Counted from the first letter of the stretch, positions 12,910-23,400 are shown. The stretch: 64,000 nucleotides of DNA from Streptomyces thinghirensis (GCA_021502835.1 JAKFGP010000015.1:62001-126000), one strand, 5' to 3'. Numbers and translations are program-made. Notes: a model not told the origin generated them from the sequence alone.

Positions 12910-13772
12910 GCGCCCTGCGGAGCTCCTGGCCGGAGGCCGGCGGTCCTTCTCCTTCGAGTTCTTCCCACCGAAGACCGAGGCGGGCGCACGGGTCCTGTGG
13001 GACGCCATCCGCCGGATCGAACCGCTCGCGCCCTCCTTCGTGTCGGTCACCTACGGCGCGGGCGGCTCTTCCCGGGACCGCACCGTGGAGATGACCAAAC
13101 GGATCGTGCAAGAGACGACGCTGCGGCCCGTTGCGCACCTGACGGCGGTGGGGCACTCGGTGGCCGAACTGCGCCGCATCATCGGGCAGTACGCCGACGC
13201 GGGTGTGCGGGACGTGCTGGCACTGCGCGGCGACCCGCCCGGCGATCCCAACGCACCGTGGGTGTCCCACCCGCAGGGCTTCCGGTACGCACACGAACTG
13301 GTTTCCCTGGTACGGGAGTCGGGCGACTTCAGCGTCGGTGTCGCCCGCCTTTCCCGGAGCGGCATCCGCGCTCCCCGGACTGGGAGGAGCGACATCCGCC
13401 ACTTCGTAGCCAAGTGCAAGGCCGGCGCCGACTACGCGATCACCCAGATGTTCTTCCACGTGGAGGACTATCTGCGGCTGCGGGACCGGGTCGCCGCGGC
13501 AGGCTGCGACACCCCGGTCATTCCGGAGATCATGCCCGCCACCGACATCCGGCAGCTCGCCCGGTTCGCCGAGCTCAGCCACGCCACCTTCCCCGAAGGG
13601 CTGGCCCACCGCCTGGAGGCGGCCCGGGACAACCCGGCGGAGGGGCGGCGGATCGGCGTCGAATACGCGACCGCGATGGCCGACCGGCTCCTCCACGAAG
13701 GCGCGCCGGGCCTGCACTACATCACGCTCAACCGTTCGACGGCGACGCTCGAAATCCACCGCGGCATCCTGA
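12906..13772 (+). CDS. metF: 5,10-Methylenetetrahydrofolate reductase
   Basis: Flavin-dependent reductase supplying 5-methyl-THF to MetH. After MSALR the frame slips by one base; the conserved opening [15 protein letters not shown] then [15 protein letters not shown] follows. [28 protein letters not shown] and [11 protein letters not shown] mark the TIM barrel. The ATG overlaps the metH stop. The expected end is near 13770, where a TGA exists one frame away; in the sequence as given the metF frame runs without a stop straight into the ahcY start. The length of ~290 residues is normal. In S. coelicolor metF is not beside metH, so this arrangement is notable. Confidence 0.82.
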
Positions 13773-13786
13773 ACTCAGGAGCACAC

Positions 13787-15194
<1,408 letters not shown>

Positions 15195-15348
15195 GCCGGC
15201 GGCGGCGCCGATGGTCGCCACCAGTGGGGCTCGACCGGAGGTCGAGGGGAAGTTCGGAAGCTCAAGTACCGGCCATGGCAGCCACGAAGCGCAGACGGTC
15301 CCACCGGCCGGGCCGCGCACAGGAGGACTCACTCGTGAAGGACACCCA

Positions 15349-16381
15349 ATGAGCCGTCGCGTCGTCATCACCGGCATAGGCGTGGTCGCACCGGGGGGCT
15401 TGGGTACCAAGGAATTCTGGTCCCTGCTCACCTCGGGCAGGACCGCGACTCGGGCCATCAGTCTCTTCCCACGCGTCCCCGTTCCGCTCCCGGATCGCCG
15501 CGGAAGCCGACTTCGACCCGCTGTTCCACGACTTCACCGCCGAGGACGCCGAGCGTCTCGACCGCGCCGCCCAGTTCGCTCTGGTCAGCGCCGAGGAAGC
15601 GGGAGCGGGCTGCGCGGCCCCAGCGGGGTGCTGGTCACCGAGCAGGCCGGTGGCCTGGACGCGGTGGCGCAGGCCCGCAGGCAGATACGCAGGGGCGTAC
15701 GGCTGCTGGTCACCGGCGGGGTGGACTCGTCGCTGTGCCCGTGGGGCTGGGCGGCACACCTGGCGGGCGGCGAACTTACCGAGGTCGCCGACCCGGCACG
15801 GGCGTACCTGCCGTTCTCCGAGGCCGCGTCCGGTCATGTGGCCGGTGAGGGCGGTGCGCTGCTGGTTCTGGAGGACGCCGCCGTCGCTGAGGCGCGCGGC
15901 GCCCGGGTGTACGGCACCGTCGCGGGTTACGCCGCCACCTTCGACCCGGCCCCGGGTTCGTGGTGGTGCCGCGGTTGCGGGCCGCCGCCGAACAGGCGCT
16001 GCGGGGAGGCCGGACTGGCCCCGGCCGAGGTGGACGTGGTCTTTCGCCGACGCGGCCGGACGCAGGGATGCCGACCGGGCGGAGGCCGAGGCCGTGGCCG
16101 GCATGTTCGGGGAGTACGGGGTGCCGGTGACGGCGCCGAAGACCATGACGGGCCGGCTGGCGGCGGGCGGCGCCGCCCCTGGATCTGGCCGCAGCCCTGC
16201 TGGCGCTGCGCGACCAGGTGATCCCCGCCGACCGCGTATGTGACCGCGCCGGCCGGGGACTGCCCGCTCGACCTGGTCACCGAGACCCGCCGACCGGTCG
16301 GCGGGCTGCGCACGGCCCCTGGTGCTGGCCCGCGGCCGGGGCGGCTTCAACTCGGCCATGGTGGTGCGTGCCGCCGGCTGA
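15349..16381 (+). pseudogene. Type II PKS ketosynthase remnant: KS-alpha head joined to KS-beta tail
   Basis: The start MSRRVVITGIGVVAPGG and RSRIAAEADFDP...RLDRAAQFAL are the first ~85 residues of a KS-alpha-type ketosynthase. The sequence then jumps to VTEQAGGLDAVAQARRQIR, VTGGVDSSLCPWGW and VTAPKTMTGRL...FNSAMVVRA, the C-terminal ~270 residues of a chain-length factor (KS-beta). The active-site Cys region of KS-alpha and everything between are missing, about 1.4 kb compared with a normal pair. It cannot be a working ketosynthase. Frameshifts are also present. Either a recombination deletion between the two paralogous genes or an assembly collapse explains it. Upstream ahcY and downstream tailoring genes suggest a former aromatic polyketide locus. 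Confidence 0.75.
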
Positions 16382-16507
16382 GCCCCGGCCGAGCCGCCGC
16401 TCGCGCCCCTCGCCTCCCCGGCCGCCCGTGTGACAGGGCGGCGGCAGCCCGCCGCCCCCGGCCCACGGCCCGCCGGCTGGACCAGACTCCCAGAGCCAGG
16501 AGGACCG

Positions 16508-17012
16508 TTGTTCACCGTCGATCCCGGCGGACTTCGTCCGTACCATGGCCCATGTGCTCACTCCGGTCACCGTCGTGACCACGATGGACCCGAGCGGACG
16601 TCGCTGGGGCTTCACCGCCAGTTCGTTCAGTTCGCTCTCACTCGATCCGATGCTGGTGCTGGTGTGCCCGGCCAAGTCGGCCTCCTGCCACGACGCCTTC
16701 GTCTCCGCGGACCGGTTCCTGGTGAACGTACTGGCGTCGGACCAGGCCGACATCGCCGCCGTGTTCGCCCGGTCGGGCGCGGACAAGTTCGCCGACAGCC
16801 CCATGGAGCCCTGCGAGTCCGGGCTGCCCGGGTTGCCGGACGCGACCGCGCGGCTCGCCTGCCGCCTGCACGACGTCCTGGACGGCGGCGACCACAGCAT
16901 CCTGATCGGCCGTGTGGAGGCGGTCTCGGTGGGCGGCGCCGAGCCGCTGGTGTACTACAACCGCCTCTTCACCCGGCCCGGGAGCAGTCCCGCTCTGGCG
17001 TCCTCAGCATGA
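16508..17012 (+). CDS. Flavin reductase (FMN-binding split-barrel, ActVB-like)
   Basis: Small NAD(P)H:flavin oxidoreductase of ~165 residues that supplies reduced flavin to partner monooxygenases. Typical blocks are MAHVLTPVTVVTT, GFTASSFSSLSLDPMLVLVC and DRFLVNVLA, with SILIGRVEAV before the end. The start is probably the TTG at 16508 after CCAGGAGG, giving FTVDPADFVRT once an extra G near 16524 is removed; the ATG at 16545 is internal to the conserved region. The stop overlaps the next start (ATGA at 17009), so translation is coupled. Such reductases accompany aromatic polyketide oxygenases. Confidence 0.8.
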
Positions 17013-17959
17013 CCACACAGACCAGGAGAAGAGCAGTGACCCTTCGTCCCCCCGTCACGGCCGAACCGTACCTGTGTGAGGTCGCCGAAGACGTGTACGC
17101 CTACATCCAGCCCGACGGCGGCTGGTGCCTGAACAACGCGGGCCTGATCACCTCGGGCGGGCGGCCGGCCCTGATCGACACTGCGGCCACCGAGGCGCGG
17201 ACCAGAGCCCTGCGGGTGGCGGTGGCAGCGGTCACCCCGCGCGCCCCGCGTTTCGTCGTCAACACCCACCCGCACGGCGACCACACCTTCGGGAACCGGT
17301 TCTTCGCCGACGAGGCGGTGATCGTCTCGCACGAGGCGACCCGTGCCGAGATGGATTTCGTGGGCCTGCACCTGACCGGCCTGTGGCCGGAGGTGTGCTG
17401 GGGCGACGTCAGTGTGGAGCTGCCGTCGCTGACCTACCGGGGCGCGCTCACCCTGCACTTGGGCGACACCCAGGCGGAGTTGATGCACCTGGGCACCGCC
17501 CACACCCGCAATGACACGATGGTGTGGCTGCCGCGCCAGCGGTGCTGTTCACCGGCGACGTCGTGATGTCGGGTGCCACCCCCGTTCTGTCTCACCGGAT
17601 CGATCTCCGGCTCCTCGATGTGATCGAGCGGCTGCGGTCCCTGGATCCCGAGACCGTCGTCTCGGGTCACGGGCCGGTCGGCGGCCCCGAGTTGCTCGAC
17701 GAGACCGCCGGCTACCTGCGGTATGTCCAGCGCTTGGCCGCCGAAGGCACCGCAGCCGGGCTGACCCCGCTGGAGGTGGCGCAGGAGGCCGGTGCTGGCC
17801 CCGCACGCCTGCCTCCTCGACAGCGAACGGCTGGTGCCCAACCTGCACCGGGCGTTTGCCGAGGCCCATGGGGCCGAACCCGGCCACTGGCTGGACATCG
17901 AGAAGCTGTTCTCCGAGATGGTGGCGTTTCACGGCGGTCTTCCGGCTTGCGCGGCCTGA
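17009..17959 (+). CDS. Metallo-beta-lactamase-fold hydrolase
   Basis: About 315 residues. The metal site HxHxDH is visible in NTHPHGDHTFGN near residue 90. The third ligand is in LMHLGTAHTRNDTM, the Asp in LFTGDVVMSG and the last His in VVSGHGPVGG. The opening YAYIQPDGGWCLNNAGLI resembles MBL-fold proteins found in aromatic type II polyketide clusters. The C-terminus LLDSERLVPNLHRAFAEA follows a frameshift near 17800. It overlaps the flavin reductase and precedes an antibiotic-monooxygenase protein. The substrate is unknown; a role in polyketide tailoring is inferred from context. Confidence 0.78.
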
Positions 17960-17964
17960 CACGG

Positions 17965-18490
17965 GAAGGGTATTCCTCAGCCCCGACAGCGGCCATGTCG
18001 CCGCCATCGACTGGCTGACCCTGGAAGAACAGGACTGGGACGGCCCACGCAAACTGCTCGACCTCACCGGCGGAAGCATCGACGAGGCCGGCCACCCGGG
18101 CTGGGTGTCCTCATCGCTGCACGCGGCGCACACACGGGCTGGCGTCGCCAACTTCACGCAGTGGCGCACCGCCAGCGGACCTGAGCGCTTACTACGACAG
18201 CGTGGCCCATTACGACGAGCTGCTCCGGGCTGGGCGGCCTGGTCACCGGCAACCGGATGCCGGCCGCCGAGCTGGTGTCGGTGCAGCACGCTCCGGTCGT
18301 CGTCGGCGGCGCGAACATCACACCCACCCGCGACGACTGGACGCAGATCGCGATCAGCGGGGGCGCCGGAGGACTAGGAGGCGCTGGTCACCGAGTTGAC
18401 CCGGCCTCGGGAGGAGTGGGTCCACCTGCTGCCCGGCCACCGATCGCACAGCGCGCTGCGCGGCCTGGACGGTAGGTTCGTGATGGACAG
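17965..18490 (+). pseudogene. Antibiotic biosynthesis monooxygenase (two-ABM-domain type), truncated
   Basis: The segments IDWLTLEEQDWDGPRKLLDL, HPGWVSSSLHAA, VANFTQWRT and DDWTQIAISG, then LTRPREEWVHLLPGHRSHS, LRGLDGRFVMD, match cofactor-free quinone-forming oxygenases of pentangular polyketide pathways, which carry two ABM domains. The reading shifts frame three times. After FVMD the normal C-terminus is lost and unrelated sequence begins near 18490. The start codon is unclear; GGGAAGGG at 17963-17970 may be its ribosome site. With the KS hybrid it suggests a decayed or misassembled biosynthetic locus. Confidence 0.55.
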
Positions 18491-18528
18491 GACCCGACCC
18501 AGGACCTCCGGTGGCGTAGTTGCGCGGC

Positions 18529-19180
18529 ATGTCCTTCAACGTCCAGGCGGCCGAGGCGCGGGCCGAGATCCTGGGGGTGCTCGGCTCCCGGGCGGGTGCC
18601 GTGGTCAAGGAGCGCGGCGTGCCCGCGCCCCGCCGGCCGGTGCTTCCGCTGCGCGTTTTCCTCGGCCGACAGCTCGACTGGCTCGCCGCCCACGCGGCCG
18701 CGGGCGAGTTCTCCGGCGAGGTGGCTCGGCTGGCGCGCCGCGCTTTGCCGGGTGGTGGATCCCGAAGTGCGCCACGAGATGCCGATCGACGAGTGCGTCG
18801 AGCAGGGCTGCCCGGGGTCGCTGACCGCGGCCGTAAGCCCGCGGCAGGCGCAGTTGCCCGCGGTGATCCGTTGCGACCACGACTCCGCGCATCGCCGGCT
18901 GGGCCACGAGTGGCTCCAGCTCAGCCGTCGGCTCGAAGGCGCGGCATCCGTCGCGGGCGCAGCCTCCCGCCGGTCCGCCGTCGCGGAGGCCGAACCAGTG
19001 CGGTGGGTGACCGCGGCCGACATCGCCCGCCCTCTGGGGCATGTCGACCGGCAGCGCGCGTACCGCCACGCGAGCGAGGCCAATTGGCGCCGCCACAGTC
19101 GGCACGGACGTACCTACTACCACGGCGGGGACGTCATGGAGACGCTCAGCAGGCGCGGTACCGCCACGGCTGGTGGGTGA
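18529..19180 (+). CDS. Mobile-element-type hypothetical protein with C-terminal helix-turn-helix
   Basis: About 217 residues across two frames (shift near 18745). The N-terminus MSFNVQAAEARAEILGVLGS is helical, followed by LGRQLDWLAAHAAAGEFSGE. The middle has paired cysteines (DECVEQGCPGSL and VIRCDHDSAH), a possible zinc-ribbon-like unit, then GHEWLQLSRRL. The end, VRWVTAADIARPLG...RQRAYRHASEANWRRHSR, looks like a small winged/HTH module with GRTYYHGGDV. I recall similar proteins on Streptomyces prophage and plasmid segments, but no function is known. It marks the left side of the integration zone. Confidence 0.5.
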
Positions 19181-20222
19181 ACCCTGGCGTCAACCGCTGC
19201 CGCACTCCTCTTTCATACGGGCTTCACACAGGCAGCTGTCACGACTCCGGGCCGACGGGCGGACCGCCGCCCCGGAGAGGCTGGGAACATGACGTGCGCG
19301 GCCGACTGCCTCAAGGTGCTGCACCAGGCTGCGAGCCTCGGCCGCTCGCTGTGCCTATCGCGTGTCACTCACTTGCCGATCTCCATCGTCGGCGATCCGG
19401 GGAAGTGGAGACTCCACCGGAATTCTGCTGGGCAGCATGTCAAGGCCGTTCTGGCTACGGATCGTTCTCTCACCGGCGGATCCACCGACCCCGCGGCCCA
19501 GATCGTCCGTGGCAGAGTCACGTTCCAATAGGGCGCAAGGCGTCCGAGCGCTGTAGACCCTGTCCCGCTTCAGGTCTCCCGACGGGGTGACTCGCAGCAG
19601 GGGCCGGCGGCTGCGATGCCAAGGCGAAGTGCGTCATCATCCGGGCACGCGCGAGTTCCAGCAAACCTCGCCGCTGTCCTGAGCCTGGTCGTCAGTACCG
19701 GCTCCGCCGTTGTCGCCGCCATGGTCCACGCCCTCCACAGACTTCGGAATGAATCTGCCGGATGCGTCCCGAACAGATCGGGCGGGCTGCTGGTCTTCTC
19801 CCCAATCCGGAGCGGCTCCGGGCGGTGCTGCGCTTTCCGCATGCGTCGTGGGGGCCGAGCCCCATGAGTGTGCCGCCCCGTACGGGTCGAGCTCTCTGTC
19901 CCGTGGGAGTAGACCGCACTCGGAATGACCTTCCACCTCGGTTGTGCCTCTTGGTCCGTCTGCACGCTGTCGCGAACCAGGTAGGCCGACGGGTGGCGTC
20001 GAGCAGAGCACGCCACGTTGCGGTAACGAGGTAGTCCCCCGTCTGGGGGATGCTGCTCGATGTCGGCCAGGGCTGCTGGGCCGTCTCCACTTCTGTGCGC
20101 GCACGGCCCGGTCGCAGGGTTCAGGGGAACTGCGCAGACATCGTGATGTCGCTCGCCCCAGGCGGAGGAAGCAGCCGCCCACCTTGCCATCGGGCAGGCA
20201 CAAATTGGACTGGGCAACAAAC
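19181..20222. other. 1-kb stretch without a recognisable gene
   Basis: Several open frames exist on both strands but none shows a family signature, ribosome site and codon bias together. The longest (minus, 19570-20220) is rich in Arg, Pro and Ser, as expected for shadow reading. Base composition is slightly lower in GC than the flanks, consistent with acquired or decayed DNA. Confidence 0.5.
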
Positions 20223-20249
20223 AAACCCCAGGCCGCCGGCCTGGGGTTT
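20223..20249 (-). terminator. Hairpin on the 3' side of the left tRNA-Gly scar
   Basis: AAACCCCAGGCC and GGCCTGGGGTTT form a 12-bp stem around a GCC loop. On the minus strand it is followed by a T-rich stretch (TGTTTGTTG). The same kind of hairpin follows the intact tRNA-Gly at 25766-25788. Confidence 0.7.
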
Positions 20250-20253
20250 CGCA

Positions 20254-20299
20254 TGGAGCGGGTGACGAGAATCGAACTCGCGCTCTCAGCTTGGGAAGC
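20254..20299 (-). repeat. tRNA-Gly 3'-end copy (attachment-site scar 1)
   Basis: These 46 bases match the 3' end of the intact tRNA-Gly (25792-25837) at 45 of 46 positions, including the CCA end, T arm and anticodon-side sequence TTGGGAAGC; then similarity stops. There is no 5' half, so it cannot be a tRNA gene. A 3' tRNA fragment is what tRNA-targeting integrases leave at the distal end of an integrated element. Confidence 0.85.
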
Positions 20300-20380
20300 G
20301 ACGGCGCTTGGATGGCGTTCGCAGCTCGACCAGCATGGATAGCGGTACTGCGAGGTGGTCGCGTGGCTCGGATGGCACCG

Positions 20381-20426
20381 CTGTTGACCGTGAGTTCCCG
20401 CCCTTACGGGCACGGGGAGGGCACGG
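20381..20426. repeat. Scar-associated repeat, copy A
   Basis: It begins CTGTTGACCGTG and contains CGGGCACG...GGGCACGG. Two relatives lie at 21798 and 22173. Copies A and B sit 80-85 bases beyond a tRNA-Gly scar on the same side, so this may be an integrase arm-binding region or the end of a lost integrase gene. The role is inferred. Confidence 0.5.
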
Positions 20427-20620
20427 AGCCCCGGGAAGAGTGGCAGCCGGCGCCATCAGGGGAAAACTCCGCATGGTCCGCCCCATGCACAGATCGGCCG
20501 TTGAGGCAGCGTTGCTGCTGTACAGCCCACCATCCTCCGCGCCTGATTCCGTCGTCATCCGATCACAGGCCCGTCCGTACGCGCTGCACGAAATGCTATA
20601 TCTAATGGCATACTCGACGT

Positions 20621-20902
20621 GTGACTGACGACGACGTTGACTTCCCGCCCGGCGACGGCCCCACCAGTGGTATCTCCGTCACGCTGACCACCGGAACTCT
20701 GCAGGCGATCCGTGAGCGGGTCGGCAAGCGAGGTGTCTCGGCGTACCTGGAGAAGGCGGCCCAGCGCCAGATCGAGCGCGACAACCTGGACGAGCTGATC
20801 GCGGACTTCGACAAGGTGCACGGCCAAGCCGACCCCGCGGCCGTGGCGGCCAAGCGAGCCCGGCTGACCGGCGGCGCATCGGACGCCGGGGCGGCCGCGT
20901 GA
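20621..20902 (+). CDS. Antitoxin, VapB/CopG-like
   Basis: 93 residues. The N-terminal part GISVTLTTGTLQAIRERVGKRGVSAYLE looks like a ribbon-helix-helix DNA-binding unit; the C-terminal half (RDNLDELIADFDKVHGQAD) is a charged helix suited to cover a toxin. The gene overlaps the downstream PIN-domain gene by GTGA, the classic antitoxin-toxin arrangement. The GTG start has no ribosome site. A possible -10 (CATACT) ends seven bases before it, so a leaderless message is plausible. It lies between two tRNA-Gly scars, as expected for element-borne stabilisation genes. Confidence 0.75.
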   Translation: MTDDDVDFPPGDGPTSGISVTLTTGTLQAIRERVGKRGVSAYLEKAAQRQIERDNLDELIADFDKVHGQADPAAVAAKRARLTGGASDAGAAA

Positions 20903-21297
20903 GCGGTGCCCTGGTCCTGGACAGCGAGGGCCTGGCGAAAGCCGTACGGCGGGATCGGGAAATCCACGAGTGGCTGACGGCGGCTCGGGACGCGGACCTG
21001 CCGGTGATCACCTCAGCCGCCGTGCTGGTCGAGGTGATCCACCCGAAGATCAATGACGCCGCACTGAAGTGGACCCTGTCCCGTCTGAGTGTCGAGCCGG
21101 TTACCCAGACCCTCGCGCAGTCCGCGGCCGCCTTGCTGCGTGCGGCGGGGCTGCACGGCCAGCAAGTACGCCATCGACGCCATGCTGTGCGCGACCGCCC
21201 TGCACCATCCCGGCCGGGTGACGATCCTGACTTCGGACTGGAAGACATCGGGCTGCTCGCTGCCGAGCATCCGCGCCTGAGTGCGGAGAAGGTCTGA
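20899..21297 (+). CDS. PIN-domain toxin, VapC-like
   Basis: About 132 residues. PIN nuclease acidic residues can be placed: LVLDSEGLAKA (first Asp), AAVLVEVIHP (Glu), KYAIDAMLCATAL (third acidic, in a second frame) and LTSD (last Asp). The domain cleaves RNA in related systems. An indel near 21165 breaks the frame, and a compensating one near 21240 returns it to the ending LLAAEHPRLSAEKV. If the breaks are real the toxin is dead; given the error rate elsewhere I take it as intact. Coupled to the antitoxin by GTGA overlap. Confidence 0.72.
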   Translation: MSGALVLDSEGLAKAVRRDREIHEWLTAARDADLPVITSAAVLVEVIHPKINDAALKWTLSRLSVEPVTQTLAQSAAALLRAAGLHGQQVRHRRHAVRDRPAPSRPGDDPDFGLEDIGLLAAEHPRLSAEKV

Positions 21298-21640
21298 GCC
21301 GCGACGCCTGACCGCGCATGCGGTCGGGCTGAGGCGCAAGGGCCCCTTGATTCTGCCGCTCTTGCCGAAAGCGCCCAGCGTCACGTCTTCTCCTCCTCCC
21401 GGACTCGGGCGTGCGCAGCCGCTGTGGCGTATGTCGATCCCCGCCAGGTTCACGGGGAACGGCAAGTTGAGGGCTTCCATGGGTGAGGGTCGCGGTGAAC
21501 GCGGCGAACCCGCAGGGTAGTGGCGTCCGGCGACGCCGGGAGTGGCGGAGCCGTCGAATGGGTGGAGAACTCGTGCCTCCGTGTGCCCGATCTCCGTACT
21601 CCTGTCAGGCACGAACAGTCGCCGAGTGGCTGACAGCAGA
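21298..21640. other. Gap between vapC and scar 2
   Basis: No gene recognised. The only open frames are shadows without family signatures. It would be the end of the element that carried the toxin-antitoxin pair. Confidence 0.5.
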
Positions 21641-21664
21641 AGCCCCAGGTCGCCGACCTGGAGC
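21641..21664 (-). terminator. Hairpin on the 3' side of scar 2
   Basis: AGCCCCAGGTCG and CGACCTGGAGCT pair with one mismatch. It takes the same position relative to the tRNA fragment as the hairpins at 20223 and 25766, though no T-run is obvious. Confidence 0.55.
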
Positions 21665-21672
21665 TTGTATAA

Positions 21673-21715
21673 GAGCGGGTGACGAGAATCGAACTCGCGC
21701 TCTCAGCTTGGAAGC
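21673..21715 (-). repeat. tRNA-Gly 3'-end copy (attachment-site scar 2)
   Basis: 43 bases matching the intact tRNA-Gly 3' region from the acceptor stem to the anticodon loop. One G is missing in CTTGGAAGC, one substitution is shared with scar 1 (A at the position before GCTTGG), and the CCA end is altered. The flank beyond the core, GATGGCGCTTGGA, closely matches the flank of scar 1 (GACGGCGCTTGGA), so both scars came from related elements. Confidence 0.85.
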
Positions 21716-21797
21716 GATGGCGCTTGGAAGAACCATGTGATCGTTGACCTGCGCTTATGTGTTGGAGCGGCCGCCTCGCGACAACTGGTTCGCGCCG

Positions 21798-21843
21798 CTG
21801 TTGACCGTGGTTATCCGCTCTTGCGGGCACGCTGTGGGCACGG
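21798..21843. repeat. Scar-associated repeat, copy B
   Basis: CTGTTGACCGTGG then TCCGCTCTTGCGGGCACG and GGGCACGG. It is closest to copy C and lies 83 bases beyond scar 2, the same offset as copy A from scar 1. Confidence 0.55.
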
Positions 21844-21973
21844 CTTTGACGCATGGCGGCCGAGCGCCAGAGTGGAACGGGCTCCGCCTTGGCCGTGCTG
21901 GCTCGCATGTCCAGCTCGGGGAGCGCTTCGCGAGTGCAGAGCCATCCGGCGAAGCGCCCCGTCTGCACCAGCC

Positions 21974-22128
21974 TCACTTGCCGGCTTCGGGGCCGTACCA
22001 CTGGAGTGCCTGGCCGGTGACGGCGGCGATGCACCTCGAAGTCCCGGTCACGGGGCGTACTCGTCGAGGAGGTGCTCCAGGCGGGCGATGTCGCCGTAGG
22101 GTGTCCACAGGGGCTGCTGGACCTGCAC
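21974..22128 (-). pseudogene. Small element-type ORF, frame-disrupted
   Basis: Read across two indels it gives VQVQQPLWTPYGDIARLEHL, LDEYAPDRDFEV and IAAVTGQALQWYGPEAGK followed by a stop. It is compact and acidic, of unknown function. A second copy of its tail (RIAAVTGRALCWCGP) lies at about 22330-22380, fused to the end of the WYL regulator. The GTG start at 22128 is a guess. Position next to a scar repeat suggests a gene carried at the element edge. Confidence 0.45.
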
Positions 22129-22172
22129 AGATTCGTTGTGGCGCCCGCACGCGTCAGAGTCTGCTGACACTC

Positions 22173-22218
22173 CTGTTGACCTTGGTTGTCCGCTCTGCGG
22201 GGCACGCTTGGGCACGGC
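22173..22218. repeat. Scar-associated repeat, copy C
   Basis: CTGTTGACCTTGG then TCCGCTCTGCGGGGCACG and GGGCACGG. Unlike copies A and B it has no tRNA-Gly fragment beside it. Confidence 0.5.
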
Positions 22219-22371
22219 GTCGTGGGTTCGGCGGGAGTTGTGCCCATGTCGGGTCATCCGGTGCCGCGGGAGGGTCCGCGGATGACGATTCGCGATCGCA
22301 CGGGTGGGACATGGCCGGTCCGGCGACTTGGGCCGCACCAGCAGAGCGCCCGGCCAGTGACGGCGGCGATG

Positions 22372-23370
22372 CGGCCCCCCAAGGGCGTTGGTGAAGTCGA
22401 CACTGGAAACGCCGTAGAGCCCGGTCAACTCGGTGACGACACGGGCCATCTCTGTACGGGCCTCGGCCGGTTCGACGATCTGGACGTCGGTGCCGAACTG
22501 CAACAGGTGGCGGACCGCTTCCACCACGGGATAGACCACCTCCACCCGCAGCCACTCCTCGCTGCCCGCTTCGGCGACAGGTGGTCCGGTGAAGTAGCTG
22601 CCGGCGATACGGGTCACCATGTCCAGCCGCTCCCGGCGCAGCAGCACGGTGACCCGGACGCCGGTCGTGTGGTCCTCCACCTCGCGGCGGAGAATGTGCC
22701 AGACCTGGGCCAGCTCCCACACCGGGACGGCGGTGTGCCGCAGCCTCGAGGACGCGGACCTGCGCCAGCCGGTCGGTACGGAAGAGCCGGGGCCTGCTCC
22801 GATGGTCGGCGACCAGGTACCAGGCACCCGCTTTGGCCACCAAGCCGTACGGGTCGACGGTATAGCCGCGCAGCGCACGCCGGCCGCTGTGGCGGTAGCG
22901 GATGTGCAGCCGACGGTCACTGAGGACCGCGGCGTACAGCGCCTCCAGGTCCGTGTCGGAGCGGGGCCCGGCATGCCAGCGCTCCGGGTCGACCAGGATG
23001 CGGCGGCTGGTCAGCTCGGCCGCCGGGCGGTGCGGTGCGGGCAGCGCGGCCATCACCTTGCGCAGCGCGGAGCCGAGGGCGTGGTCCAGGCCGGAGCGCC
23101 GCGTGTGCGCTCTGGGACGCCAGCACGAACAATGCGCGCGCCTCGTCGGTCGTCAGGCCGGTGACGTCGGTGCGGAAACCGGGCAGCAACCCGATGCCCC
23201 CGTCCTTGCCGCGCTCGGCATACACCGGAACACCGGCCGACGACAGCGCTTCGACGTCGCGGTAGATGGTGCGCTGCGACACCTCCAGGCGCTCCGGCCA
23301 GCTCCTTGGCCGGGATCAGGCCACGGTGCTGGAGCAGTAGCACGATCGAGAGCAGACGGTCGAACTTCAC
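22372..23370 (-). CDS. WYL-domain transcriptional regulator (YafY/DeoR-like)
   Basis: The N-terminal HTH reads KFDRLLSIVLLLQHRGLIPA then SQRTIYRDVEALSSAGVPVY. The WYL core is RLHIRYRHSGRRA...YTVDPYGLVAKAGAWYLVAD. The C-terminal extension carries LLQFGTDVQIVEPAEAR. These proteins bind ligands through the WYL fold and usually regulate a divergent gene, here a flavin oxidase with a palindrome between the starts. The usual end should fall near LTGLYGV, but the frame runs on without a stop into sequence similar to the small ORF at 21974, so the natural C-terminus seems replaced. GTG start at 23370. Several frameshifts. Confidence 0.75.
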
Positions 23371-23379
23371 CCCCGGAGA

Positions 23380-23400
23380 ATATGACGGCAGGTGTCATAT
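23380..23400. promoter_or_regulatory. Palindromic operator between divergent WYL regulator and oxidase
   Basis: ATATGAC and GTCATAT, a perfect 7+7 inverted repeat with a 7-base spacer (GGCAGGT), lie 10 bases before the regulator start and 48 before the oxidase start. The AT-rich arms stand out in this DNA and could overlap both -10 regions. It is the natural candidate site for the WYL protein. Confidence 0.6.

Noticed and set aside
19289..20220. Genes in the 1-kb stretch left of scar 1 (open frames at 19289-19531 plus and 19570-20220 minus)
   Set aside because: No recognised domain, weak ribosome sites and shadow-like Arg/Pro/Ser composition. Listed as an unexplained gap instead.
20254..20330. 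A second tRNA-Gly gene
   Set aside because: Only the 3' half is present; the D arm and 5' acceptor strand are missing, so it cannot fold as a tRNA. It is an attachment-site copy.
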